From: CAIKMD01 sp035533255
Lineage (GTDB): Bacteria; Pseudomonadota; Alphaproteobacteria; ATCC43930; CGMCC-115725
Direction of reading: 5' to 3'
Assembly (NCBI GenBank): GCA_035533255.1
Contig: DATLUE010000074.1
Location: 1 to 30,741 of the forward strand
Length of the DNA stretch: 30,741 bases
The translations under genes and the position numbers were made by a program. Positions 16,505-23,683 of the stretch are shown here, in pieces (position 1 is the first letter of the stretch; the number at the start of each line of letters is the position of its first letter). The notes beneath the pieces are model-generated. The model was given only the letters and a program-made list of their open reading frames with translations. It was not told the DNA's origin and made no database searches.

Positions 16505-17379
16505 GGGGCGAACCGATAGGCACGGATATAGTCGATCATGAGGACTGCCGGAAAATGCGTCGTCGCGTCGGGCGCGCCGGGCCAATTTCCGCCCACGGCG
16601 AGATTGGCGAGCATGTACATCGGCTTATGCATGTCGGCCGGCGTCGGTTGCCGGGCAACTTCGCTGCCGTCGATGTACCAGATAAGTTGATGGGGACCCC
16701 AGCTAACCGCAAAAACGTGGAAGGCATGGGGGGCTATCCGCGCTTCGACCCCCTTGGGCTCCTGGGTCTTGCTGTGGGACGTCATATAGACGACGGAAGG
16801 ATCGCCGACGCTCTCCATCACGTCGATTTCAGGCGGCCAACTCCCGTCTTTGGGCAGCAGCCAAAACGCCGGCCAGAGACCTTTGCCTTCCGGAAGCTGG
16901 GCACGCATTTCGAAATATCCGTAGGTCTGTGAAAAGGATGGCTGCGTGGTAATGACGCCCGAAAGGTAAGCGTAGTTCCGAAGTTCCGGCCGGATCGCCG
17001 GCGGCGTTGGCGATGCCGTGATTTTCAAGATGCCCCCGCTCACCGAGAAAGGATCGAGGCCGAGAGAACCCCGCGCATCGGCCACGTCGGGATCCACATA
17101 GAGCTCGAGTTCTCCATTGCTCGGCAGGCTGCGCCGATCGAGCCCGAGCTGCGAGCCGTCGCCGAACGTGGTGCGCCAAATTCCGGTCCCATCTTTCCAG
17201 CGTCGGAAGGTTTGAAAGTCATCGGAGAAAGCCGGCGCCAGCGGGCGGCCGTCAGGGGTTTTCGTCAAAGGAGCGGCGACGGTTTTGGCGCCTGCCGGCA
17301 CGGGAAGACCCACGAGCATGAGGGCAAGCAGGACGCCGGCCGCAATGTCGCGGACGCAACGCAGCCCGAGCGACGGCAT
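16501..17379 (-). CDS. Sec-exported GH16 beta-glycanase (ExoK-like)
   Basis: A 292-residue GH16 enzyme with a signal peptide (hydrophobic DIAAGVLLALMLVGLPVPAGA, cleavage near residue 31). The catalytic motif EIDVME (Glu184, Asp186, Glu189) is intact, with the flanking YGYFEMRAQLPEGKGLWPAFWLLP and HAFHVFAVSWGPHQLIWYIDG motifs typical of ExoK/ExsH-type endo-beta-glycanases. It probably cleaves nascent EPS in the periplasm or outside the cell. The start at 17379 has AAGGAA about ten bases upstream and begins 14 nt after the kinase stop; a longer frame to 17946 runs antisense-like inside the kinase gene and is rejected. Its position between co-polymerase and polymerase suggests control of chain length. 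Confidence 0.93.
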   Translation of the reverse strand: MPSLGLRCVRDIAAGVLLALMLVGLPVPAGAKTVAAPLTKTPDGRPLAPAFSDDFQTFRRWKDGTGIWRTTFGDGSQLGLDRRSLPSNGELELYVDPDVADARGSLGLDPFSVSGGILKITASPTPPAIRPELRNYAYLSGVITTQPSFSQTYGYFEMRAQLPEGKGLWPAFWLLPKDGSWPPEIDVMESVGDPSVVYMTSHSKTQEPKGVEARIAPHAFHVFAVSWGPHQLIWYIDGSEVARQPTPADMHKPMYMLANLAVGGNWPGAPDATTHFPAVLMIDYIRAYRFAP

Positions 17380-17393
17380 CGCACCCAAATTCC

Positions 17394-19640
17394 TTACGAG
17401 TTGGGAGCATAATAATGTTGATAAGCGCGGAAATAGTCGCTGCTGTCGCCATAGCCGTATCGCGCCTGCTGCCGCACATTCACGCGCGCCAGAATTGCGC
17501 CCGCAACTTTGGCGCCGCAATCCTGAAGGATATCCGCCGCCGCCTGCACGGCGCTCGCCGGAGTCTTGTTCCAATGAACGACGAATAGGACTTTGTCCGC
17601 TTTGGTCGCCAGAATGCGCGCATCCGCGACCCCAAGAAGCGGCGGCGTATCCAAAACGACGTAATCGAACTGCTCGGCGAGCTTGCGGAACAGCCTGTCG
17701 CCCTCTTTCTTGCCGAACAGATCTCTCGGAGTCGGCTGGTTGCCCGCGACCGGAAGGACCCAGACGCCGCTCTTGGGGTCGCGAATCAATGCCTCGCTCA
17801 GCGGCAGGCCCTTCTCGATAACCTCGACGATTCCGACGCGCGCATCGGAAGCGCCCGAGACCAGCTCGGTAACGCCGCGCCGCCGCACATCGCAATCGAC
17901 CAGGGCCACCGATGCACCCGACTGCGCGAGAATGTGGGCAAGACATAAAGAGGTGACGCTTTTGCCCTCGCGCGGCACTGCGGATGTGACGGCGATGATC
18001 TTCGACGGCTCGGACGGATCAGACATCACCAGAAAGGCACGGAGGTTGCGAAACGCCTCGGCAAAGGCCGTAAATGGCTCGGCCGAAAGATAACGCGCCG
18101 GTGCCGCCGCACCGCCGAGACGACGCGCATGCGCGATCGAAGCGATATCGGGAAGCGCAGCGGCCAGCGGCATGCCGACCCAGTGCTCGATATCCGTGCT
18201 GCTCCGCAGTCGCCGGCTCCAAAATTCGGGCAGCAGAATCACCAGGGCCGCACCCAAGAGCGCCAGCATGGCCGCCCCTGCCTCCGCCAGACGCATATTG
18301 GGCGAAACCGAACCGACCGACACCGCGGCTTGGTAATTCACGGTCGCATCGGCCTGCTGCAGACTCCGCGCCGCAGCGACGTCGCCGGCGCGGTTTAAAT
18401 AGCCCTCATAGGTTTTCTTCGCCGCTTCGGCTCGGAGCTCCAGCGCGACCAACGCGACGCGGGCCGCGTTGTTCGTGCTGAGCTGATTCTCCGCCTGGGA
18501 CCGGCTGGCAATGAGCGAAGCCTCGCGTTGCTCGGCAGCGCGGGCATCCGCGGTGAGGCTGGAATGGATTCGATTGAGCTCGCGCCGAATTGCCCCGCGG
18601 ACATCGTTGAGCTGAGCCTGAGCCCGCTTCGCTTCGGGATAGTCCGGCTTGAATTGGGCGGAGAGTTGCGCCACCTGCGCGCCTAACTCCGCTTCCTGCT
18701 TGCGAAGCTCCCTGATCGTGTCGGAGCTGAGCGCCTCCGGAAGATCGGCGCCGGCGCTGCCACGGCGACCCATTGCCATCGCGGCGGTAAGTTGCGCCTC
18801 CTTTGCCACGCGGTTGGCGTGAGCCTGGGCAATTTGCTGATCCAGACTCGAAATCTCGCCTTCGAGCATGCTCGCACCCTCGGGGCTGAGGATGGAGTGC
18901 GCGTTCTTGTATTGCTCCGCGCTCGCTGCCGTCGTCAACGCATTTTCGCGCAGCTTGTCGACGCTCGCATCGAGCTCCTCATTGGCTTGCGCAACAAATT
19001 TGACCTTTTCCGTGACCTGCCGTGCCAGATACGCGTCGATCACGCCGTTGGCGATTTTCTGTGCCTTGGACGGATCGCGCGACGAAAAGCCGACATGGAC
19101 GACGTCGGTCAAACCGACGCGACGAACGAAGGTTCGGTGCTGGACCGCGTCGACGGTTCTATTTACCGCCTGTTCCGTCGACAAACCGTCGGTTTTGATC
19201 GAACTGACGAGAATGAATGGCCATTGCCCGCTAAACGCTACGTGCCATTTTGTGGTCGGCGGATTGAATTCGGGATCGCTGAGCAGCCCTAGCTTTTCGA
19301 TAACGGTTTCGGACAATGCACGAGACTTCAGCATTTCGACTTCCGTATCGACAGCGCTTGTGTCCAAGGGCTGGCCGGCCTGGTTCTGGTCGACGGACGC
19401 CGGATTGCCCCGCGACGGCTGCACCAACACCGACCCCTCGGCGTAATAAGTTCGGGGAAGCTGCGACACGACTCCCACAACCACGCCGAACAACAGCACC
19501 GCAACCGCGAACGCCCGCCAGCCGCGACTTAATACGACGCCGATCCAATACCGCAGTGTCGACGGTTTGATCCGTCCGAGCGCTCCCGGCCATTCTGCTG
19601 CCGCCGGGAGGGCGGCGTCATATCGAGCAAGATGATTCAT
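17394..19640 (-). CDS. Polysaccharide co-polymerase with BY-kinase domain (Wzc/ExoP-like)
   Basis: A 748-residue fusion of a Wzz chain-length domain and a bacterial tyrosine autokinase. One membrane segment (about 41-60) precedes a periplasmic Wzz domain with long coiled coils (about 200-400), and a second membrane segment lies near 455-475. The kinase has the Walker A SAVPREGKS (Lys560; Arg in place of the commoner Gly), Walker A' ALVDCDV (Asp582, Asp584) and Walker B VVLDTPP (Asp664). The C-terminal tail carries a tyrosine cluster at 728, 730, 736, 740, 743 and 744, the expected autophosphorylation sites. ATG 19640 is preceded by AAGGAA. It lies 95 nt after the export-protein gene and 14 nt before the glycanase gene, in one operon. 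Confidence 0.95.
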   Translation of the reverse strand: MNHLARYDAALPAAAEWPGALGRIKPSTLRYWIGVVLSRGWRAFAVAVLLFGVVVGVVSQLPRTYYAEGSVLVQPSRGNPASVDQNQAGQPLDTSAVDTEVEMLKSRALSETVIEKLGLLSDPEFNPPTTKWHVAFSGQWPFILVSSIKTDGLSTEQAVNRTVDAVQHRTFVRRVGLTDVVHVGFSSRDPSKAQKIANGVIDAYLARQVTEKVKFVAQANEELDASVDKLRENALTTAASAEQYKNAHSILSPEGASMLEGEISSLDQQIAQAHANRVAKEAQLTAAMAMGRRGSAGADLPEALSSDTIRELRKQEAELGAQVAQLSAQFKPDYPEAKRAQAQLNDVRGAIRRELNRIHSSLTADARAAEQREASLIASRSQAENQLSTNNAARVALVALELRAEAAKKTYEGYLNRAGDVAAARSLQQADATVNYQAAVSVGSVSPNMRLAEAGAAMLALLGAALVILLPEFWSRRLRSSTDIEHWVGMPLAAALPDIASIAHARRLGGAAAPARYLSAEPFTAFAEAFRNLRAFLVMSDPSEPSKIIAVTSAVPREGKSVTSLCLAHILAQSGASVALVDCDVRRRGVTELVSGASDARVGIVEVIEKGLPLSEALIRDPKSGVWVLPVAGNQPTPRDLFGKKEGDRLFRKLAEQFDYVVLDTPPLLGVADARILATKADKVLFVVHWNKTPASAVQAAADILQDCGAKVAGAILARVNVRQQARYGYGDSSDYFRAYQHYYAPNS

Positions 19641-19735
19641 GTTCTGCGTTCCTTACGGTTGAAGCGGCATGGCGACCGTTTAGCCAATCGGATGATCGTG
19701 CCTCTCCGGCGGCGCTTGTCGTGACGTTGGACTTT

Positions 19736-20509
19736 CTAGAACAGGGCTGCGGCGCCGGCCCAAGGCGCAAGGCCGCCAACATCTTGCAGGAAGCGGCGCA
19801 TGCCCGAGGTATCGACCACGATAATGTCGCCGGCAACGACCTGCGGATCCGCCGCCTTGCCATCGCGGATTTCTTCCAAATCGAACACCGCCTCGGTCCG
19901 TCGCTGGCCGTCGGTCCGGAAAATCGCCACTTTATTGACATTGGCGAGTTTCATGTCGGGCCCCTTTGCCATCGCGATCGCCTTCAACAAGGTGGTGTTG
20001 GTCTCGATCGGATAAGTCCCCGGTTGCACGACCGCGCCGTCGACCGTGACTCTTTGAGATTCCGAATTTTTGACGGTGACCGTGACCTGCGGGTCTCTGA
20101 CGTATTTGACGCCGAGCGCGGTCGCGATTTGCTGGGAGAGTTGTTCCGCCGTGCGACCGCTGGCTGGAACTTGCCCGATCAAGGGCAGGAGGATTTGCCC
20201 ATTGCTATCGACTTCCACCGTGCGACTGAGATCCGGGACCTCGAAGACGTCGACGACGAGCGTGTCATCCCGGCCGATCCGGTAATTGGCGCCCACGATG
20301 CTGGTTGGGGGTGCCGCGACCGAAAAGTCGGTGACGGCGGCGGATTGGAATTGGGGCGCCGAATCGGCAGGGACCGATTGAAACGTCGCATTGGATTGAA
20401 ACGCCGCATTGGATCGTACCTGCCCGGCCAAGCTCGAGCTAGGCGACAAAGCGGCCGCCATAGCGGCGACGACCGCGAAGACCACCAACGACGCCGGCTG
20501 CATTTGCAT
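19736..20509 (-). CDS. Polysaccharide export periplasmic/outer-membrane protein (Wza/ExoF-like, non-lipoprotein)
   Basis: A 257-residue export protein with a Sec signal (MQMQPASLVVFAVVAAMAAAL), a Poly_export domain (YRIGRDDTLVVDVFEVPDLSRTVEVDSNG, about 76-160) and an SLBB-type domain (VTVDGAVVQPGTYPI onward). Unlike E. coli Wza there is no lipobox Cys and indeed no Cys anywhere. It also ends soon after the SLBB domain, so an alpha-helical outer-membrane barrel may be missing, as in ExoF-type proteins. ATG 20509 has GGGAG just upstream. An 18-nt duplication near the N-terminus repeats the peptide motif NAxFQS. It is the first gene of the leftward EPS operon and lies behind a perfect EcfG-type promoter match. 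Confidence 0.9.
   Translation of the reverse strand: MQMQPASLVVFAVVAAMAAALSPSSSLAGQVRSNAAFQSNATFQSVPADSAPQFQSAAVTDFSVAAPPTSIVGANYRIGRDDTLVVDVFEVPDLSRTVEVDSNGQILLPLIGQVPASGRTAEQLSQQIATALGVKYVRDPQVTVTVKNSESQRVTVDGAVVQPGTYPIETNTTLLKAIAMAKGPDMKLANVNKVAIFRTDGQRRTEAVFDLEEIRDGKAADPQVVAGDIIVVDTSGMRRFLQDVGGLAPWAGAAALF
20377..20412 (-). repeat. 18-bp tandem duplication inside the export-protein gene
   Basis: Two adjacent 18-nt units, 20377-20394 and 20395-20412, differ at one base. They encode a repeated NAxFQS hexapeptide just after the signal peptide, and a more diverged FQS copy follows. The region is a likely flexible linker. Confidence 0.8.
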
Positions 20510-20589
20510 CGGAGCACTCCCATTTCACAAACCGAAATTCGCTCTGGCGCGAATCACTTACCCCTGAGAGAAGGCGGGTTCGTGTCCGA

Positions 20590-20614
20590 AACGTGGACGA
20601 AGAAGTTATGTTCC
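20590..20614 (-). promoter_or_regulatory. Candidate EcfG promoter of the leftward EPS operon
   Basis: On the minus strand GGAAC (20610-20614), 16 nt, CGTT (20590-20593): a perfect match to the alphaproteobacterial EcfG consensus. It points to the export-protein gene at 20509 with a predicted leader of about 70 nt. If functional, it puts the four-gene EPS operon under the general stress response. Confidence 0.6.
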
Positions 20615-20694
20615 GGAATTTTTCGAGCGCCGCTGGTTCGCACCGAGCGCCAAGGCCGGCTGCGATTGTCGGTTTGACGGCGACGGGGGCAGCG

Positions 20695-20835
20695 CTAGCG
20701 CATCGCTCTCGCGACGACGATGATCATCGCCCATAGCAGGGCGCTTGCCACAATAATGACAAGTAGCGTTTTTCGGCCGCTCCAACGATCGGGACGTTCG
20801 TGTGCGCCGGTCGCGATCGTTCGGCGCCTAGGCAT
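20695..20835 (-). CDS. Possible 46-residue single-pass membrane peptide
   Basis: A short frame not overlapping any other gene starts at ATG 20835 and ends at TAG 20695. The product has a basic N-terminal part (MPRRRTI, then RWSGRK) and one strong hydrophobic segment (LLVIIVASALLWAMIIVV), ending ARAMR. A stop lies 12 codons upstream and no other start codon occurs in between. The positively charged side predicts a cytoplasmic N-terminus. No good ribosome binding site is visible, which is the main argument against it. It sits in the EPS divergent region, where tiny membrane proteins are plausible regulators, but function is unknown. Confidence 0.42.
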   Translation of the reverse strand: MPRRRTIATGAHERPDRWSGRKTLLVIIVASALLWAMIIVVARAMR

Positions 20836-20904
20836 CGCAAGAGCGGAAAGTGCGCGTTCGACGGAAGGTCACGGGCGGGGCGTCCAGCATGGGTTTTGCG
20901 CGGT

Positions 20905-20993
20905 TAGATTACCGCAATGTAACCCCATACTCCAGAGGCCCGCTCTACTCTCCAACAGCCCAGGTCTCGCTGCGGTTATTTTGCCGTAATTGT
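20905..20993. promoter_or_regulatory. Inverted pair of related motifs, possible operator
   Basis: ATTACCGCAATGTAACC occurs on the + strand at 20908-20924. A relative, ATTACGGCAAAATAACC, occurs on the minus strand at 20974-20990; 14 of 17 bases agree, and 16 of 20 if the next three are included. Their centres are 66 bp apart. The + strand copy also has GGTTA/TAACC dyad arms. The pair lies between the divergent EPS promoters, as expected for operators of a shared regulator. Confidence 0.42.
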
Positions 20994-21054
20994 CTTCTTT
21001 GTGTTCTCTACTCGCTCACGCGCACTTGATCTGTAACGAGCCATCGAGCGAGGG

Positions 21055-21079
21055 GAACAAACATATCCTTGCGGAGTTC
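21055..21079 (+). promoter_or_regulatory. Candidate EcfG-type promoter of the rightward EPS operon
   Basis: GGAAC (21055-21059) is followed after 16 nt by AGTT (21076-21079), one mismatch from CGTT, and it fits GGAAC-N18-TT. It would start transcription about 35 nt before the ATG at 21121. Confidence 0.38.
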
Positions 21080-21107
21080 TTACCGCGCCGGCTGTCATCG
21101 GAAAACT

Positions 21108-21149
21108 TTTGGAGATGCCGATGTCGAATTTGGAGATGCCGATGTCTAA
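21108..21149 (+). repeat. 21-bp tandem duplication of a ribosome binding site and start codon
   Basis: Units 21108-21128 and 21129-21149 differ by one base. Each contains GGAG followed six bases later by an in-frame ATG (21121 and 21142), so the initiation region of the ExoY-like gene is present twice. The protein N-terminus carries the matching LEMPMS repeat. Confidence 0.9.
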
Positions 21150-21819
21150 GATCATCTGCGAACCTGGCTCGTTCCACTTTGCGGCTCCGCCGCGCACCAA
21201 AATTGAGCCTCTTGCCTATCTCGTGCGCACCCTAGATATCGTCCTTGCTCTCTTGGCGTTGGTGTTCGTCCTGCCGCTCATGGGCCTTGTCGCGCTCGCC
21301 GTATTCGCTCAGGACGGCGGCCCGATCTTATTCTTTCATCGCCGGATCGGCCGCAACGGCAAGCCTTTCTATTGCTGGAAATTCCGCTCGATGGCGACCG
21401 ATGCCGAAGCGCGACTGGCGGAGCTTCTTGCATCCGACGCACAAGCTCAACGGGAATGGGCGCAGGACCATAAGCTGCGCAACGATCCGCGGGTCACGCG
21501 GATCGGCGCTTTTCTTCGGCGTTCCAGCCTCGACGAGTTGCCTCAACTCTTCAACGTGCTTCATGGGACCATGAGTCTCGTCGGGCCGCGTCCCATCGTC
21601 GATGCGGAAATACCGCGTTACGGCAAGCGCTTTCGTCATTACTGCTCGGTCAAGCCCGGCATCACCGGCCTCTGGCAGATCAGCGGCCGCAACGACGTCG
21701 AATACCGCACGCGGGTCGCCCTCGACTGCCTCTATGCGAGGTCCCAAAGCCCGGCCCTTTATGTCTGGATCGTTGTGCTCACCATTCCGGCGGTACTTAC
21801 GCGAAAAGGATCGTATTGA
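21121..21819 (+). CDS. ExoY-like undecaprenyl-phosphate sugar phosphotransferase (EPS-initiating)
   Basis: A 232-residue bacterial sugar transferase (polyprenol-phosphate hexose-1-phosphate transferase) that would load the first sugar phosphate, probably galactose or glucose, on the lipid carrier. One N-terminal hydrophobic segment (LDIVLALLALVFVLPLMGLVALAV) anchors it. Family motifs are complete: FFHRRIGRNGKPF, KFRSM, SSLDELPQLFNVLHG, MSLVGPRP and KPGITGLWQISGR. ExoY proteins of this short form lack the WbaP N-terminal membrane domain, as here. Start is ambiguous: ATG 21121 and ATG 21142 each have GGAG six bases upstream because of a 21-bp duplication; TTG 21109 is less likely. It is the first gene of the rightward arm. 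Confidence 0.93.
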   Translation: MSNLEMPMSKIICEPGSFHFAAPPRTKIEPLAYLVRTLDIVLALLALVFVLPLMGLVALAVFAQDGGPILFFHRRIGRNGKPFYCWKFRSMATDAEARLAELLASDAQAQREWAQDHKLRNDPRVTRIGAFLRRSSLDELPQLFNVLHGTMSLVGPRPIVDAEIPRYGKRFRHYCSVKPGITGLWQISGRNDVEYRTRVALDCLYARSQSPALYVWIVVLTIPAVLTRKGSY

Positions 21820-21966
21820 GGGAAAGCTGAATTACCACGCTCAAGCTAGGAATGTCGGCGGCGGCGTCAGCAGCCGTTGCCTCTCATGTGATATCTGGCG
21901 AGCTCAACATCGGCTCGCGAACCGAACATTGCAGCGGCGCGTCCGCGGCGGAACTGGTTGTCGAAC

Positions 21967-23682
21967 ATGGCGCATAAATCCGCCGACGAGGTTTACGACG
22001 TTCTAGCCGCATGCCGCGGCTATTTTGTCACCGTCGCCATCTTCAGCCTCGCGATCAATCTTCTATATCTCGCCGCACCGCTTTATATGCTTCAGGTTTA
22101 CGACCGCGTGATCTCGAGCGCGAGTATCGTCACGCTGGTCATGCTGACGATCGCCCTGGTCGCGGCGCTCCTGGCGCTTTCGGTCCTCGACATCGTACGT
22201 ACGCATGTGCTGGCCCGCGCGGGCATACGGTTGGACCGCATGATGGCCGCTCGCGTGGTGACCGCCGTCATCGACAATTCGGCCACCGTCGACGGCGCGC
22301 GCAGTCAACCGCTGCGAGATTTCGACCTATTCCGCCAATACGTAACCGGCGTCGGCATTCATGCCGTGTTCGATCTTCCCTGGGCGCCGATCTATATCCT
22401 GGTCATTTTTTTGCTGCACCCGATTCTTGGCGGGTTTTCGTTGATCTGCGCGCTCGTGCTTTTGGGCATGGCGCTGCTCAACGAGCGCGTGGTGAGGCCC
22501 GTCCTCAACGAATCGAACGATGCCGCCACCCGCAATTACAATTTTACCGAAATGAGCCTGCGAAATTCCGAGGTTGTGCGGGCGATGGGCATGACCGAGG
22601 GGCTGCTCATGCGCTGGCGTCGCGATCGCGACCGCATGATCGAAAGGCAGGTCGTGGCCGGCGACCGTAGCGCCACCATCTCGGGCATCATTCGCTTTCT
22701 GCGCCTTTCCATGCAGTCGTTGATCCTCGCGCTTGGCGCCTATTTGGTGATCGACCGCATCCTGACCGTGGGCTCCATGTTCGCGGCCAGCCTGCTGCTC
22801 GGACGGGCATTGCAACCCGTCGAGCAGATCGTCGGCTCGTGGCGCGGCATGATCTCGGCGCGCGAGGCATTGGTGCGCATCCGCCATCTGCTGGCGGCCG
22901 ATCCGATCCTGCCGGCGCGGCTCGAATTGCCGCGCCCACTGGGGCGAATCTCGATCGAGCACCTGTCCTATGTCCTGCCCAAGAGCACTCGCCCGATTCT
23001 CCGCAATGTCACGTTTCGAGTAGAGCCGGGCGAAGCCATCGGCATTATCGGGCCTTCCGGAGCGGGCAAGTCCACGCTGATCCGGCAGATCGTCGGGATT
23101 TTGACTCCCACCGCCGGATCGGTTCGGCTCGACGACGCGGAGATCGGGAATTGGTCGCGCTCTGCGGTCGGCCGATATGTCGGCTACCTGCCTCAGGATG
23201 TCGAATTGTTCTCCGACAGCGTGGCGACCAACATTGCGCGGTTTCAGCAGGCCGACGACGAGGCCGTGATCAAGGCGGCCGAACTCGCCGGCGTGCATGA
23301 AATGATCCTGCACTTGCCCGCTGGCTACGAAACCTGGGTGGGAGACGGAGGCGCGGTTTTGTCGGGCGGCTATCGACAGAGAATCGGACTGGCGCGGGCG
23401 GTGTTCGGCACGCCCAGCATGGTCGTGCTGGACGAGCCGAGCTCGAATCTCGACTCGGAAGGCGACGCCGCGCTCGCCGACTGTATGGTCAAGCTCAAGA
23501 AGGCCCGCGTTACCTCCATCATCGTCTCGCATCGTCCTGCGACCATCGCGGTGGTAGACAAAATCCTGCTGCTGGTCGATGGTGCCGTGGAGGCCTTCGG
23601 ACCGCGCGCGGAAGTGCTGGCGCGCCTGAACCCGCGGCCGGTCCCCATGGTGGCTCCGGGGATCGGACGCGGCGGATCCTGA
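21967..23682 (+). CDS. Type I secretion permease/ATPase (PrtD/PrsD-like ABC exporter)
   Basis: A 571-residue half-transporter: six membrane segments, then an ABC ATPase. Seen: the N-terminal LYLAAPLYMLQVYDRVISSAS typical of the PrtD/HlyB branch; no peptidase C39 domain; Walker A GPSGAGKST (about 361-369), Q-loop LPQDVELF, signature LSGGYRQRIGLARA (Tyr in place of Gln), Walker B VVLDEPSSNLD and H-loop SHRP. It energises one-step export of C-terminally signalled RTX proteins. The candidate cargo is the RTX glycanase starting at 27380. ATG 21967 is chosen; TTG 21958, which has GGCGGAA upstream, is an alternative. The gene ends one base before the adaptor gene. Confidence 0.94.
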   Translation: MAHKSADEVYDVLAACRGYFVTVAIFSLAINLLYLAAPLYMLQVYDRVISSASIVTLVMLTIALVAALLALSVLDIVRTHVLARAGIRLDRMMAARVVTAVIDNSATVDGARSQPLRDFDLFRQYVTGVGIHAVFDLPWAPIYILVIFLLHPILGGFSLICALVLLGMALLNERVVRPVLNESNDAATRNYNFTEMSLRNSEVVRAMGMTEGLLMRWRRDRDRMIERQVVAGDRSATISGIIRFLRLSMQSLILALGAYLVIDRILTVGSMFAASLLLGRALQPVEQIVGSWRGMISAREALVRIRHLLAADPILPARLELPRPLGRISIEHLSYVLPKSTRPILRNVTFRVEPGEAIGIIGPSGAGKSTLIRQIVGILTPTAGSVRLDDAEIGNWSRSAVGRYVGYLPQDVELFSDSVATNIARFQQADDEAVIKAAELAGVHEMILHLPAGYETWVGDGGAVLSGGYRQRIGLARAVFGTPSMVVLDEPSSNLDSEGDAALADCMVKLKKARVTSIIVSHRPATIAVVDKILLLVDGAVEAFGPRAEVLARLNPRPVPMVAPGIGRGGS

Positions 23683-23683
23683 C

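Larger units (their letters stand above)
20510..21120. other. Divergent EPS regulatory region (611 bp)
   Basis: This stretch separates the two EPS arms. It holds a perfect EcfG-type promoter for the leftward operon, a near match for the rightward one, a possible 46-residue membrane-peptide gene, an inverted pair of related 20-nt motifs, and the first copy of a duplicated translation start. Local GC is lower than in the flanking genes around 20900-21110. A + strand frame at 20720-20989 has no ribosome binding site or family features and is not called. Confidence 0.7.

Noticed and set aside
16505..17946. Long upstream extension of the GH16 frame into the kinase gene
   Set aside because: It overlaps the conserved kinase domain; ATG 17379 has a ribosome binding site and opens directly into a signal peptide.
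20720..20989. 89-codon + strand frame in the EPS gap
   Set aside because: No ribosome binding site, no hydrophobic or domain pattern, and it crosses the candidate operators.
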